A DNA stretch of 64,000 nucleotides from Silene conica (Eukaryota; Streptophyta; Magnoliopsida; Caryophyllales; Caryophyllaceae): assembly GCA_029255685.2 (NCBI GenBank), contig CM055312.2:68276792-68340791 (forward strand), written 5' to 3'. Both the position numbers and the translations under genes were made by a program. The notes under the pieces are model-generated. The model was given only the letters and a program-made list of their open reading frames with translations. It was not told the origin of the DNA and did no database searches. Positions 1 to 12,147 of this stretch are shown piece after piece (the first letter of the stretch is position 1; every line of letters begins with the position of its first letter).

Positions 1-788
1 GAAGCCTCAGCCTCCCAAGTAGCCTCCTCGACATTATAGTTAGTCCACAAAACTTTCACAAGCGCGGTCTCCCCATTCCTGGTTTTCCTCACTTTCCTGT
101 CAAGGATCTCCTTGGGTCTCTCCTCATAGGTCAACTGTTCGTCGACCTCAATAATCTCATGATCAAGGATATGGGAAGGGTCACTGACATATCGCCTCAG
201 TTGCAAAACATGGAACACGTTATGCACCCTGGATAACGCTGGAGGTAGAGCTAATCGATAAGCTACCTCACCAACTCTCTCCAAGATCTCAAATGGCCCA
301 ATGAACTTCTGGCTCAACTTGCCCCTCTTGCCAAACTTCATCACTCCTCTCATAGGTGACACTTTCAGCAACACTTTTTCTCCAGCCTCGAATGTGATGT
401 CACTCCGTTTTAGATCCGCGTAACTCTTTTGTCTATCTTGGGCAGCTCTCATCTTCCGACGGATCACCTGGACCTGTGCTATCATCTCCTGAATCATCTC
501 AGGTCCCAAAGTCACCGTATCAGCTCGATCATCCCAGCAAACTGGACTCCTACACTTGCTCCCATACAATGCCTCAAAAGGAGTCATCCCAATGCTAGCA
601 TGATAGCTGTTGTTATATGAAAACTCTATCAAGTCAAGTCTGTCTTCCCAAGATCCCCCGAACTCTAGCACACGAGCCCTCCGCATATCCTCCAGTGTCT
701 GGATAGTCCTCTCAGTCTGACCATCTGTCGCTGGATGAAATGCAGTACTCATCTTCAAAGTAGTTCCCATCAATGTCTGTAACTCTTG
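1..788 (-). pseudogene. Integrase C-terminus and chromodomain of the left Tekay-type element (partial)
   Basis: On the minus strand this continues the integrase core (TDGQTERT region), then the conserved [17 protein letters not shown] block and the chromodomain-like stretch [10 protein letters not shown] / EEATWE near 1-110. It has no start of its own and runs off the window. The frame is the same as the upstream pol pieces. The chromodomain is the feature that defines chromoviruses and is thought to direct integration to particular chromatin. Confidence 0.85.
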
Positions 789-1682
789 CTAGAACTTAGA
801 GATGAACCTGGAATCACGATCAGAAACAATGTCCTTAGGGACACCATGAAGTTTCACCACATGCTTAACGTAAGCCTTGGCCAATTCAGCTTTACTCCAA
901 GTCTCCTTCATCGGTATGAAATGGGCTGACTTAGTCAACCTATCTACAATCACCCAAATCATGTCATTTCCCTTAGAAGTCCTCGGTAAGCGCAGAATGA
1001 AATCCATGGAAATGCTTTCCCACTTCCATTCAGGTACGTCCAGAGGTTGCAACTTCCCTTGCGGCCTCTTATGCTCCCCTTTGACCTTCTGACATACCTA
1101 GCAACGAGAAACAAACTCAGCTACCTCTTGCTTCATCTTTGGCCACCAAAAAGCTTTCTTCAGATCTTTGTACAACTTATCCCCTCTAGGATGAACGGAA
1201 TAAGGTGTAGAATGAGCTTCAACCATAATCTTTCTCTTTAGCTCGTCATCTTCAGGCACATACCATCTCCCATCGAACCTCAAACTATCATCTCCGTGAA
1301 CCTCGAACTTAGAATATGGCTCTGCTTCACTAGCTTTGCTTACCGCCTCACGCCACTTCTGAATTCTAGGATCACTCTTCTGTCTTTCTCGAATCTCGGA
1401 ATATAACTCAGGCTCGATCGTCAAATCTCCCAGGGTCTCACCCTTCCTAATCACGGCGATTCCCATCTGGCCCAACTTACGATACATACTCAGTCTGGAC
1501 ATAGCTGTGCATAGAGCATGAACGGACTTTCTACTCAATGCATCAACCACCACATTAGCCTTTCCTTCTTTATACAGAATCTCCATATCATAATCCCCAA
1601 TAAGCTCGATCCATCTCTTCTGGCGCATGTTTAGTTCACTCTGAGTATAGATGTACTTCAGGCTCTTATGATCAGAATACAC
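789..1682 (-). pseudogene. RNase H end and integrase core of the left Tekay-type element, with stops
   Basis: Segment 1098-1682 carries the rest of RNase H and the integrase HHCC zinc-binding region (HSTPYSVHP ... EFVSRC) and ends at a TAG at 1098. Segment 789-1052 carries the integrase catalytic core start ([11 protein letters not shown] and SDRDSRFIS) and ends at another TAG at 789, where the sister element has Trp. Homology continues without a frame change to the window edge (integrase C-terminus and chromodomain, 1-788). These are point nonsense mutations in otherwise collinear pol sequence. Confidence 0.88.
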
Positions 1683-1769
1683 TTTGAATGTAGCTCCATA
1701 AAGATAATGTCGCCACAGCTTAAGTGCAAAAACTACCGCTCCCAGCTCCAGATCATGCGTCGGATAATT

Positions 1770-3935
1770 CTACTCATAAGGCTTCAGCTGCCTAAAAGCA
1801 TACGCGATCACTCTCCCGTTCTGCATCAGCACACATCCCAGTCCCTTCTTAGAAGCATCAGTGTACACCTCGAAATTCTCACTTCCCTCTGGCAATGCAA
1901 GGATAGGAGCCGTAGTGAGACGCTCCTTCAGGTCTAGAAATGCCTTCTCACAGCTCTTATCCCAGACGAATCTATTCACTTTCCGCATCAACGAAGTCAT
2001 CGGTTTGGCTATCTTTGAAAAATCTTTCACGAACCTCCTGTAATAACCAGCCAATCCCAAGAAACTATGAATATCCACCACATTCCTCGGTCGCTCCCAT
2101 TTAGATACGGCCTCAATCTTGTTAGGGTCGATAGACACACCATCCTTAGACACCACATGGCCTAGAAAAACAACTTCCTCGAGCCAGAATTCGCACTTAC
2201 TCAACTTGGCATACAATTGATGATCCCTCAAGGTCTGTAACACCAAGCTCCAATATTTAGCATGCTCTTCTCTATTCTTCGAATACACCAAGATGTCATC
2301 GATAAACACCACCACAAACTGGTCCAGATGAGGACTAAACACTATGTTCATCAAATCCATGAAAACAGCAGGTGCATTAGTTAAACCAAATGGCATCACT
2401 ACGAATTCATAATGCCCATACCTTGATCTGAACGCAATCTTGTGAATATCTGCATCTTTGATTCTCAGCTGATGATACCCTGACCTCAAGTCAATCTTGG
2501 AAAACACACCAGCCCTACTCAATTGGTCAAAAAGATCATCGATGCTAGGTAAAGGATACCTATTCTTGATTGTCACATTATTCAGCTCCCTGTAGTCCAC
2601 ACACAGCCTCATGGTTCCATCCTTCTTCTTCACAAACAACACTGGCGCTCCCCAAGGTGATACACTCGGTCTCACATACCCCTTGTTGGCTAGCTCATCC
2701 AACTGCTTCCTCAGTTCTTCCAATTCCTTAGGTCCCATGCGATAAGGTGCTTTAGAAATTGGCTCAGCCCCGGGTTTCAGATCAATGTCAAAGTCTAAGT
2801 CCCTCTTTGGCGGTAACCCAGGAATTTCTCCCGAAAACACGTCTTCAAAATCTCTTACAACATCGATCTCACTGGCTTGGGGCTTCTCTGCAATCAAATC
2901 TCTCACATGGCACAACAACATCTCATCACCCCTCTTTAGGCACGACTTTAGGGCATTGATAGTTATCAGCTTCAGTTTAGGCTTCACAGAATATCCCTTG
3001 TAGGATACCCTCACTCCTTTAGGCCCCCTCAAGGTGATCTTCCCTTGGTAGCAATCAATGTAGGCCTTATACTTTTTCAGCCAATCTATCCCCAGTATCA
3101 CCTCAAAGCCTCCCAACGGAAATTCTATCAAATTCGACTCAAAACTCACTTCTCCTACTTGAATCATTACATTGGTAGAAACTCTACTACAAGCTATGGA
3201 CTCTCCAGATGGTATTGTTACAGAATCAGCTATACTATTATATACATCGAGTCCTAGAGCCCTAGCATGCTCCACAGATATGAAAGAATGCGATGCACCA
3301 GAATCAAATAAAACGAAAGTAGGAAAGGAATGTACCAGAAATGTACTAGTAACAACATGTGCATCCTCCTCTGCAGCCTCCTTGCCCATCATGAACAAAG
3401 CCCCACTTTTCTTAGTCCCACTCTGGTTCACAGATCCCGCTCCACTCTGAGTACTAGCCTCAGCCAGGGTCTTCTGGAAATTACCATTGCCACTACTCTG
3501 ATTTCCTTGGTAGCGGTTCTGGTTATTGTAGTTGCTGAAATTCCGCTGGTAGCTGTTACCTCCGGATTTGTTGTTGTTTGAGTAGCTTGCATTTGGTGTT
3601 CTGAATCCACCACTCTGATTGCCTCTATGGTAACTGTTCCCAGCACGTTGTGTTCCCGACCAACAAGTGGATTGCTTGTGCCCAATTTTCCCACACTTGA
3701 AACATGTAGGGTTGGCACCACTTGTTCCAGACATAGAGCGATTCCCGCCTCGATTCCCATTACTCCCGGATGCATTGCTAGAGAAGAAAGACCGATACTG
3801 ATTATTTGGTTTTTTATTTCCTGAGCCCTCAGTTGCTGACTCAGCCTTCCTCTTCTCTCCCTTGGCCTTCTCCTCTTCCTTAATCATATCCGCAATTCTC
3901 TCAGCCTGGCCAGCCCTCTCATAAATGTCTTCCAC
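1770..3935 (-). pseudogene. gag C-terminus, protease, RT and start of RNase H of the left Tekay-type element
   Basis: This 721-residue frame starts in the gag tail and holds the zinc knuckle [14 protein letters not shown]. The aspartic protease site is [11 protein letters not shown], and reverse transcriptase follows with the [12 protein letters not shown] active-site box. The frame then enters RNase H ([14 protein letters not shown]) and stops at 1770 with an in-frame TAG where the sister element has a Glu codon. Downstream homology continues in the same frame past the stop. Protease and RT catalytic residues look intact, but no full polyprotein could be made. Confidence 0.92.
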
Positions 3936-4548
3936 AGTTGTGGGCTTGGTTGCCAGTAAACTCTTTTTGATCTCGATGGTCAGCCCTTTTTCGAACCTTG
4001 CTTGCTGCTAACATCTCAGAGGTGTAGCCCAAATCAGCTACATTTTCTGCCAGCTGCATGAATTTGGTATGGTAGGCTTCCACAGTCATGCCCTCCGTCA
4101 TCTTAAAAGAGTCAAATTCAGCCCTCAACTTTCCCTTAACATGCTCAGGCACAAACTTGGAAGTTAGGATCCCCTTGAACCCTTCCCAGCTCACGAACTC
4201 TGCCCCTATTTCACCAGCAGCAGCTTTAATTTCTTCTTCGTTATTGTTCCACCACAACCGAGCCGTACCCTTAAGATAGAACACGGCTTGGTCTACTTTC
4301 ATTGACTCCGGCACATGCAGCAGCTCAAAAATGCTCTCGAATTCCCGACACCACTCTGCAAGTAGACTAGGTGCCCCCTCCCCATCATACTTGATAAGGT
4401 TATGCCTGGAGATGTTGTTGCTCATCTTGGTCGAATCAGATTGAGCAGTTGTCCCAATTCTTGCTAGAAGTGCAACATTCATGGCAAGTAGACGATCCAG
4501 CTCTTCTTGAGTGATGTTGGCTGCGTTAGGTTCTCTTCTGGGAGGCAT
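3919..4548 (-). pseudogene. gag N-terminal part, frameshifted
   Basis: Starts MPPRREPN, the typical Tekay-type gag start, and encodes the capsid-like retrotransposon gag domain with the WCREFESIFELL and LWWNNNEEEIKAA regions. After about residue 180 the frame is lost: near 4005 the tetranucleotide CAAG is duplicated relative to the sister element, which moves translation into a wrong frame that ends at 3919. The correct frame reopens in the 1770-3935 segment, which carries the zinc knuckle. It is therefore a broken gag, unlikely to give a working capsid. Confidence 0.88.
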
Positions 4549-5135
4549 TTTACTACAAAATTGACAAAATTATAAGCATCCTAGGTCTTGTACTATCCAT
4601 CTTATGTCTGCCTAGCTTGCAATTTCTAGTATGCATTTAATAGCATGTTGTCAAACATACTCCTCATCATGTCATGAATCTACCTAAAGGCTTAGGGCTC
4701 ACATAACCTCATGCTTTTCATCACATAATGCAATATCATATTCAAAACTCATATATACACTCATGTTGTCAATGCTCGGAAATAATAGTATATACATGTC
4801 ATTTATCATGTAACATCAATTTCATGCTTCGCAGTACATATATACTCATCCACCTTCCACATCATAACTTACCTCATTCCTTTGGCGCTGAAATGTTAGT
4901 ACAACATACATATATATAGGTACATATATCTGCCTTGAGTCCTTCCAAAACTACCCACACTCTGCAACTCTCCAGGTAACCAGGTTAGGCTGAAAGGGCC
5001 AGTGGTTTGGTTTGAGGGGGCCCCTAACTCATCCCAACTCCTAGGGCTCCTAACAGTTACTAGCCTAGGATTCATTTTATTTAGACACTCCTATGCTCAT
5101 CATTTTCAATTTTAGTTTAGGCCTGAGGATCGTTC

Positions 5136-5147
5136 GCTCTGATACCA
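5136..5147 (-). other. Primer binding site, initiator-Met tRNA
   Basis: The minus strand reads TGGTATCAGAGC three bases inside the 5' LTR end. This is the standard plant initiator-methionine tRNA primer site. The same 12 bases sit at the matching place in the elements at 55253-55264 and 59562-59573. Confidence 0.9.
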
Positions 5148-5150
5148 CTT

Positions 5151-7533
5151 TGTAACACCCCCATTTACCTAGGAGCCTAGACTAGGACTTCCAGGGTAAA
5201 TAGGACCGTTACCATCCTGGTTAAACCAGGGTAGTAGATAATCATAGTGAAAGATAGACAGTACTTTAAATATAAATTTGTTAACTGAAAGCTAGAACAA
5301 GACAAGTCTTTGAAAAGTCTAAAGTCCATACAACTGATAACAACCTCAACTAAAAACATGTAAAACTAAGTGATCTAAAACTAAGTCGGTCCATGTCATG
5401 TCTCTCATTCCATGCCCAGCTCCTAATCATGTTGTCTCTGCCCTGAAAGATCTACTCCCCATTCCGGATCATTGTAGGTGAATACGAAAACACTGTCAAC
5501 CTCGCGGTTGAGTAGGATAACACAATAATAAACAATGCAAACAAATGTGATATGCAAATGTCATGAAATGCGCGAGCTCAATCAAAATCTCATTCTCATA
5601 CCCTTGCACCAAGCCATACCGAACCTCCCGGCAGACTATAATCGGTCGTCACCGAACACCAGCTCAACAGCTGATAAGACACCAGGCCTGATCTGCAGAA
5701 CCACCCTGGGCGTTACATCAGAACAATACCTGATTCATATCTCTCTCAATATTTAATGCATATGCCATGATTATGAATGCAGCACCAAATAATTAATTAT
5801 AAACTATCATGCTCAGAATTCATACTTGCATTCAACAGGCAATGCACATCCACACATAACTTAATACAGAGTAAAGCACAAGTGTAACCTACCTGAATAT
5901 AGCAGTCTGCAAATAGAAATCACCGTCTAGAAATATTCCACTTCAAACTTCGTTCCTATAAAATTACTTAATATCAACTGCAATCCACTCAAACAAACGC
6001 TACCAAGTTACTTGATCATGTTCCTACTTGATTTATTTATATCAAGTTATGATTATATCTACACATAAGCATGCCTATAACATACAATTCTCATTAGCCA
6101 TGTACAACTTACTATTTTTAGACTTACTAAAAATAGTGCTTACTAAAAATAGCATTTGACCAAATAAGTCACAAGATTACTAAAACATGTTTCATATTAA
6201 TTAATTATCATCTACTGAATACGGACTTACCAAAAATAGACTTACTATAATAGCATACCCGATAACATCTTCTAACACTATTACTAATTTAACGTGAATT
6301 ACCACAAAACCGTAGTAATATAAATATTCACAATAATCGAAACAACACCGTTAACACTACGCGAATAAAGTAGTATTAGCTTTAAACAAGATTGACATAC
6401 CATTCAATTAGTAACAATAGTAATTAATATTAATATTTATACTAATGATAAGGCTAAAGTTCATAACCAATAAGATAACAAAACCCAAATAAAAGACCCA
6501 AAAAGCACCGTGAACAGCCCGTGAACAAAACAGAGACACAACCCACCATCAGCCTTCACAAATACCGCTGCCAACACCAGCCTACGCCTCTGACTCCTCC
6601 ACTGGCGCCACCAGGCTCGCCTCCGAGCCTCGGTGGTTCCAGGGGAGAACCGGCGGCCGTCGACAAGCCCACCATTGACGGCAAAAGCAAACGAAAAACT
6701 GTCTGCCACCACCACAACTCTGATTATCCCACGACATACCCCAACGATCCCTAATATAACCCCGACACAACACCCAACGAACCACCGTGACTGTACCCCT
6801 TCCATCACCCAGACTACCACCTACGCAAAAACCACAACAACGTACAAGGAACTACACAGTAGGGTAACGAATTACAGGATAAACATCATTACTCACACGC
6901 TGTTCTATACCTGTTGTAAAACGACTCTGACCGGCGATAAAACCACCCTCCTACGGCGGTCTACAGAGGTCTACAATGAGCCTAATCTGACTCTAACGTG
7001 ACTACCACACTCCCTATAAACAATCTACGAAATAAACCAGAGACATAAACTTGTATATACGACACAGTCTGAATGTTAACATGCGAAGGAAACAGATGAA
7101 AAACGAAGGAATGTGATCTTACCTACTTGCCCTAGCAAACGAACCACCGTAGCAACCGTTAACCACCGTATAAAACCCTCTTTCTCACACTTTGGTATGG
7201 CGGCAGGAGAGTGGCAGAGAGATCTGGGTGTTAATAGGCTAGGGTTAGGGTTTTTAGAGGATGTATATATGATGGTATGAGGATGTTAGGGTGAACGTAG
7301 GATTGTTTGTGAGTTGGTGTCACGAATGGGCCTTGGGTGCTTGCACGCATACCAAGGTCCAAAGTCAAAACGTAGCTTGATTTTAACTTATTATCTCGTA
7401 ACCTCGACCTCTTAAAGCTTACTAATTATAAAACACTCACTAAATTATCGAAACCAACGTTCGAACAACACATATAATAAACTAAATAAAATTAAATATG
7501 AACATACGTTATAATAAAACATGGGGTATTACA
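5151..7533 (-). repeat. 5' LTR of the left Tekay-type element (2383 bp)
   Basis: Begins TGTAACACCCCC and ends GGGGTATTACA on the plus strand, a TG...CA unit with short terminal inverted repeats. It directly abuts the tRNA primer site at 5136-5147. It is about 340 bp longer than the LTRs of the 47922-57307 element but has the same two ends. The GC-richer part around 6540-6800 contains small open frames on both strands that look like chance. The other LTR is outside the window, so age cannot be estimated from this copy. Confidence 0.9.
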
Positions 7534-8222
7534 TTCTTTCTCTATTCTCTCTTCCAAAAATCTGGGTAAAGATACTAATTTTGCTCCAGTCTTTCCAGTC
7601 TCGAGTGGGCATTTCTGGTAAGTAGCAGTCGTGTAATCCTTGGGGAATTACCGGTCATCTGCTGATGGCCACCACGGTCGTACCGAAATAATAGTTTTCA
7701 ATGCAGTGGTCCTTCCACGTCACTACCTTTCAATATTACGGTATTTCTGGTCCTTCTCTAGTTAATGCATTTATTTTGCCAACAATTTGAACTCTTATTG
7801 TTGTAGTAGTTATGTCTGTTGTGTCGAAAATTGTGCCTGATATGTCAAAACTTGAGCAGTTAGACGTAGTCCCAGAAACTGTTGATGTTTTTGAACAATT
7901 AGATATCGATCATGTTCGGTTTTCCGACCCACCCAAACCAATTATCGCTACTGATACTAAGTCTAGTAAAGACATAGTGAAAAAGTTTGAAAAGGACAAT
8001 AAGACTGCTAGGTGTCATTTGCTAAATAACATGACAAATACCCTGTTCGATTTATTTGCTGCCAATAAATCGGCTAAAGTCATTTCGGAGTCCTTTGAGG
8101 CTATATATGGGGCTGATGATGCGGGAAAGAAAAAATATGTTGTGGGTAAATGGCTGGAGCTTCAGATGGTGGATGAGAAATCTATAATGGTTAAGAGAGC
8201 GGTCCAAGAGGTTTTTTTGTGA
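7534..8222 (+). pseudogene. Ty1/copia leader and truncated gag (first copy)
   Basis: 7534-7811 is leader-like sequence that recurs at 8512-8790. The open frame 7812-8222 (136 residues) starts MSVVSKIVPDMSKLEQLD and contains the copia gag features FEQLDIDHVRFSDPP and ARCHLLNNMTNTLFDLF. Compared with the second copy, about 20 bases covering the GHNYKRW motif are missing after LEQLD. The frame stops after VQEVFL, well short of a complete gag, and no zinc knuckle, protease or RT follows. The left Tekay-type element inserted immediately upstream. Confidence 0.8.
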
Positions 8223-8790
8223 GCCTTGGGCCAGTGGGTTCCGTTTCGGGTTTCGGGTTTGGGTTTGGGTTGAGCACCTGTGGTGCGGGCTCGGCCCGGT
8301 GTGTGAGTGGACTGTCCACATTCAGAGAGTTTATCTACTTTGAGTTAAATTGTTGTAATAGTCAGTCAAAGGCCGAATTGAAGGGGACTAGTCTTGCTCC
8401 CGTTTTTTCTCCTCTGACTGTGGAACCATTTTGGCTCCCCTACTGCTCTGTTTTGCTATAAATAAAGCAGTTCAACTCATTTAGAAACACAACTTTAACA
8501 CATCTCTTCTCTTCTTTCTCTATTCTCTCTTCCAAAATTCTGGGTAAAGATACTAATTTTGCTATAGGCTTTCCAGTCTTGAGTGGGCGATTCTGGTGAG
8601 TAGCAGTAGCGTAATCCTTGGGGTACTACCGGTCATCTGCTGATTGCCACCATGGTCGTACCGAAATAATAGTTTTCAATGTAGTGGTCCTTCCACGTCA
8701 CTACCTTTCAATATTTCGGTATTTCTGGTCCTTCTCTAGTTAATGCATTTATTTTGCAACAATTTGAAAACTATTATTGTTGTAGTAGCT
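8223..8790 (+). repeat. Probable copia LTR/leader (promoter, R and U5) of a tandem copia remnant
   Basis: 8223-8453 has GGGTTT-rich sequence and then unique DNA; CTATAAATA at about 8454-8462 is a good plant TATA box. About 50 bases downstream the sequence enters a stretch repeated from 7534-7866 (here 8512-8845, a few mismatches). The layout looks like promoter, transcript leader, then gag start. I could not place LTR ends or a tRNA primer site, so calling this an LTR is inference from the TATA box and repetition. Confidence 0.5.
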
Positions 8791-8883
8791 ATGTCTGTTG
8801 TGTCGAAAATTGTGCCTGATATGTCAAAACTTGAGCAGTTAGACGGTCACAATTATAAGAGATGGTCCCAGATGTTGGAGTAA
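8791..8883 (+). pseudogene. Ty1/copia gag start (second copy), interrupted
   Basis: Thirty codons begin MSVVSKIVPDMSKLEQLD and keep the GHNYKRWSQ motif that the first copy has lost, then run into a stop at 8881. Copia similarity ends at about 8873, where sequence beginning TGTTGGAGTAAATG starts, so the gag is probably broken by an insertion or rearrangement there. Confidence 0.75.
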
Positions 8884-10315
8884 ATGTCTCCACAGTGTGT
8901 GATTATTTGAATAAATCTTTTACAGGATCACACAGGGATACTTAGTATATTAATCAGTTGGTTAACGTTTATCGGTAACGATTGACTCACTAGAAGTTTG
9001 ACGTTACTGTCATATGATGGCGATAATCAACTGGTCCCTAAAGGTCACACCTATAGGATAGTACTGAGAAATTGTGATTATATATTGATATAATTACGTA
9101 AATGCTAAACTTAGCTAAATGTACTTAAGTAGATGATAAACATTTAATATGATTAAATAATAATTAGGTGAAATGAATTAAATGTTAATTCTAATAAAGA
9201 TATATAAATGTTATATTTATTAATTATATTTTAATATATGATATTTTCGAATAATATAATTGGATTAATTAATTATAAGATAATTAATTAATGTTCTCCG
9301 GGAATTGTAATTATAAACCGAAAATTATTAAAACTACTTTTCATGCCCGGCCATTGGCCGGGTAATATCAAAAATAATTTCTGAATATTTATCTTGAAAT
9401 TCTTATTTTGAAGACATTATTATAACGAATATAATAGAAGAATATGATCTATTATGAGTTCTATGCGGTTTATAACTATTATAAATCCGATATTTTCCAA
9501 ATTTGAGCCGAAACTCCGTGCTCTATAATGCCAATTGTTTCGAGTAGTGTAGTCAACTACTACTACTACTATATTTCCAATTAATAAAATTTGACAAATT
9601 AATAATCCTAACCATAATTGAGATTGAAGTTTAAAAGGGAGTGTAATTCATTATAACGTTTTTACTTAATTTTTTCGCGGATTTCAAGTTATGATCAATA
9701 TTTGTGAGTTACGGTTGTAGTAATGCAATTAGTGATGTAGCCAATATTTGAAATCAATGAGGGGTAAACACGTAATTGTATAGAAAACTCGAAAAGGGCC
9801 AAATTATTTACTAAAATCTACTTCTGTCGTCCTAGTCAATAGTTTACAATAGTCCAATGACTCTTCTCAAAGGATTGATAATAGTAGTTGTATCTAGTAG
9901 TTCTTCTATGAGACTCAGATACACATATACTAATATGGTTTTTCTAACGTGTGCCCTAAGGGTGCACGTTAATAAATCGATTATGGAAAAATTTGTAACA
10001 TATTTTCACTAATTAGGATAAAACTAAGTTTATACTTGAATTTACCATGAGAATATCTTATAAATATTTCCATATTCGGTTTATTAATTTGTGCCTTTAG
10101 GACACACGTTAGGAAAACCAATACTCATATTATATACTAAATCTGAATCTCACTTACGAACACGCTAGTCAAACTCCAATTACATGTTGATTTAAGTATG
10201 CCTCCTAAGTCCTAATACATTTGTTGTGACTACCCTTTTTGTTAATAGTAATTATACTCATTATAAATTAAGGAAATAACACTACTAATATTAATTGTAC
10301 ACTTTCAATTTGTAA
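8874..10315. other. Non-coding AT-rich region, possibly an LTR-like insertion
   Basis: The left edge TGTTGGAGTAAATG looks like an LTR start and interrupts the copia gag. I found no matching end with a target duplication; ACTCCAATTACA near 10173 and TTTGTAACA near 10310 are weak candidates. A short hairpin CCCGGCCATTGGCCGGG lies near 9347. The MITE at 9937-10119 is inside. No coding frame is supported. Confidence 0.3.
9937..10119. mobile_element. MITE with about 55-bp terminal inverted repeats
   Basis: The left end GGTTTTTCTAACGTGTGCCC and the reverse complement of the right end GGTTTTCCTAACGTGTGTCC match over about 55 bases with few differences, leaving a short centre. Each arm also has its own small hairpin (ACGTGTGCCC / GGGTGCACGT). 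The flanks AATAT and AATAC could be a diverged target duplication. No coding capacity; superfamily not assigned. Confidence 0.7.
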
Positions 10316-11298
10316 CATGGTGGGATAATTGAGAAGGATAGCTCGATATATTTGGAGACGTGAGTTCAAAATTTTAACTGAATTTCATTTTTGTTTTCAT
10401 AGTTATATGGAATAACAAAATCTTTCCACCCAGAATTATAGGTTTAATATATGATTGCAATTTACCATACCTTAGAATGTAATTTTCTTCTTTTAATAAC
10501 AACTCCTTCCATCCCGATCAATTGACGACTTATTTAATTTTACTGTGTCTTAATCCGTTATTTTCAAATGCCAATATGCTATAATCCCCATATACAGTAT
10601 GTTTTAACAAAAGTAAAAAAAAAAATCAAGTTTTCTTTAGTTTACATAAGATGTACATGCTTTATTTATTTACTTGATTACTTCGACACCCGAGACAAAA
10701 ATAACACAATTAATGTAAATTTTCAAGATTCTTGTCCATATATCAGTTTATTATGATAGTCTGGTAGGTAGACTACTAAAGATTAAATGAATCACTGGCC
10801 ACAACATTAATTAGTTTCATAATTCTAAAATTAAAACTTTAAATTATAATATATGAGGCAGTTTATAATATTAGGAATCTCTAATAGAGTTCGAAATAGT
10901 TTACAATAAAAGTTGTAGTTTCTTATATAGCTCAAAATAGTTTACGAATATTGGAGTTTTCAATATCACCCGAATTAGTGTACATTATTGGACTCTAATA
11001 TCATTATAGCAACTACATACACTTAACCCATCTTTAGTCTTTACTCCCCTCGATTTATACATTTTTCTAGCGACTCTTAAACCACATCCTTCACAAACTT
11101 ACACTTTCCAAACGCATGTATGATATTTCATATGGAGCTAATATTATGTTGGCAAGGTTAACCACAAAAAAATTGTATAAAAATCATATTAATTATGTAT
11201 GATATACAGTTATAAGTCTATTCAAACTCTAATACATATTTCTCTATCTGTTTCTAATATTTATCTTAAATATAATTTCTTTATCTTTTATATAATAA
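10316..11298. other. Intergenic AT-rich DNA
   Basis: No coding frame, RNA gene or complete element seen. Around 10500-10540 the phrase CTCCTTCCATCCCGATCAAT resembles a Stowaway MITE end, but I could not find its partner end with confidence. Confidence 0.5.
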
Positions 11299-12147
11299 CT
11301 AGTTTTAACTCGTGCAAAATTGCACGGTTATAATTCTAAAACATCGATATAATGATTAATATTTAAAAATGGTAAACCAAAATACATGTATATCTTATAA
11401 TCTATTTTTTTTTTATAATGATCATAGTTTAAAACACGTGCAAAAATTGCAATCCGTGAAAAAATGCACGAATTCAGTGTTAAAACATGATAACAATTTT
11501 TTTTAGATCTACTCATTTTAGTGGATATGCTTAATATCTATAACGAATTTATTTAGAATATTATTTTAACGGAATGATCTAAAATCTACTTAACAGAGTT
11601 TTATAGTTCATTTACTTTCTTAACTTTTTGTAGATCTTATTTTTTAAATTAAAAATTAAAACAGTACTATTTATTAACATTTTTATTTGAAAACTATTTC
11701 TTATTCAAAAAATTTATTCAAATTTAGTAATATCTCGAAAATGTGTTATTATGATGGTCAAATGTTAGAGTTAAAAGCTTATAAAATAATATAACGACGT
11801 TATTTGTTTTACCAATTTTTATCATTTTTATGTCTTTGTCTAATAATTTTTTTTGTTCACCTTTTTTTTTAGTATTTATAGACTATGTGAACTATTTGAA
11901 AAATTCTGCATTTTCATATTGTATTATTTATGCAACATAAATGAAATCGAGGATGATGGTTCATTATTGGAGTTTTGTATTGATTATTCGATAAAATTAT
12001 ATTAATAAAGTTGGTTTTCATAAATTAATTTCATATTTTTTGTGGTGGATCATACATTTATTTAAAAATAAAAAATAAAATAAAATGGTTGTGATGATGT
12101 GAACGCACGAAATTGCACGAAATGTTCTTGTATTAATGCAGATAAGA
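11299..12147 (-). mobile_element. Non-autonomous Helitron, minus orientation
   Basis: The 3' terminus (read on the minus strand) is the hairpin CGTGCAATTTTGCACG followed by a short spacer and CTAG, inserted with A on the left. The proposed 5' terminus, TCTTATCTGCATTAATAC on the minus strand at 12147, sits next to T, giving the A/T host junction expected of Helitrons. Helitrons transpose by rolling-circle replication and make no target duplication. No Rep/helicase coding is present. A second, decayed 3' hairpin near 11430-11475 suggests another Helitron end inside. Confidence 0.6.

Larger units (their letters stand above)
1..7533 (-). mobile_element. Ty3/gypsy chromovirus (Tekay/Del-type) LTR retrotransposon, cut by the window edge
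   Basis: The element reads on the minus strand. Its 5' LTR is at the right (5151-7533), followed by a Met-initiator tRNA binding site, an untranslated leader (4549-5135), gag and pol. The window starts inside the C-terminal chromodomain, so the end of pol and the 3' LTR lie outside. The order gag, protease, RT, RNase H, integrase, chromodomain places it in the chromoviruses; close similarity to the 47922-57307 element and LTR ends TGTAACACC/GGTATTACA suggest the same family. The coding part carries one gag frameshift and at least three in-frame stops, so this copy is not autonomous. The right LTR edge abuts copia leader sequence, which was the insertion target. Confidence 0.93.

Noticed and set aside
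6461..7001. Frames on both strands in the GC-rich part of the left Tekay LTR
   Set aside because: They lie in LTR sequence, overlap each other on both strands and show no domain.
8052..8321. Minus-strand frame opposite the copia gag
   Set aside because: Shadow of the plus-strand gag frame and the GGGTTT-rich tract.
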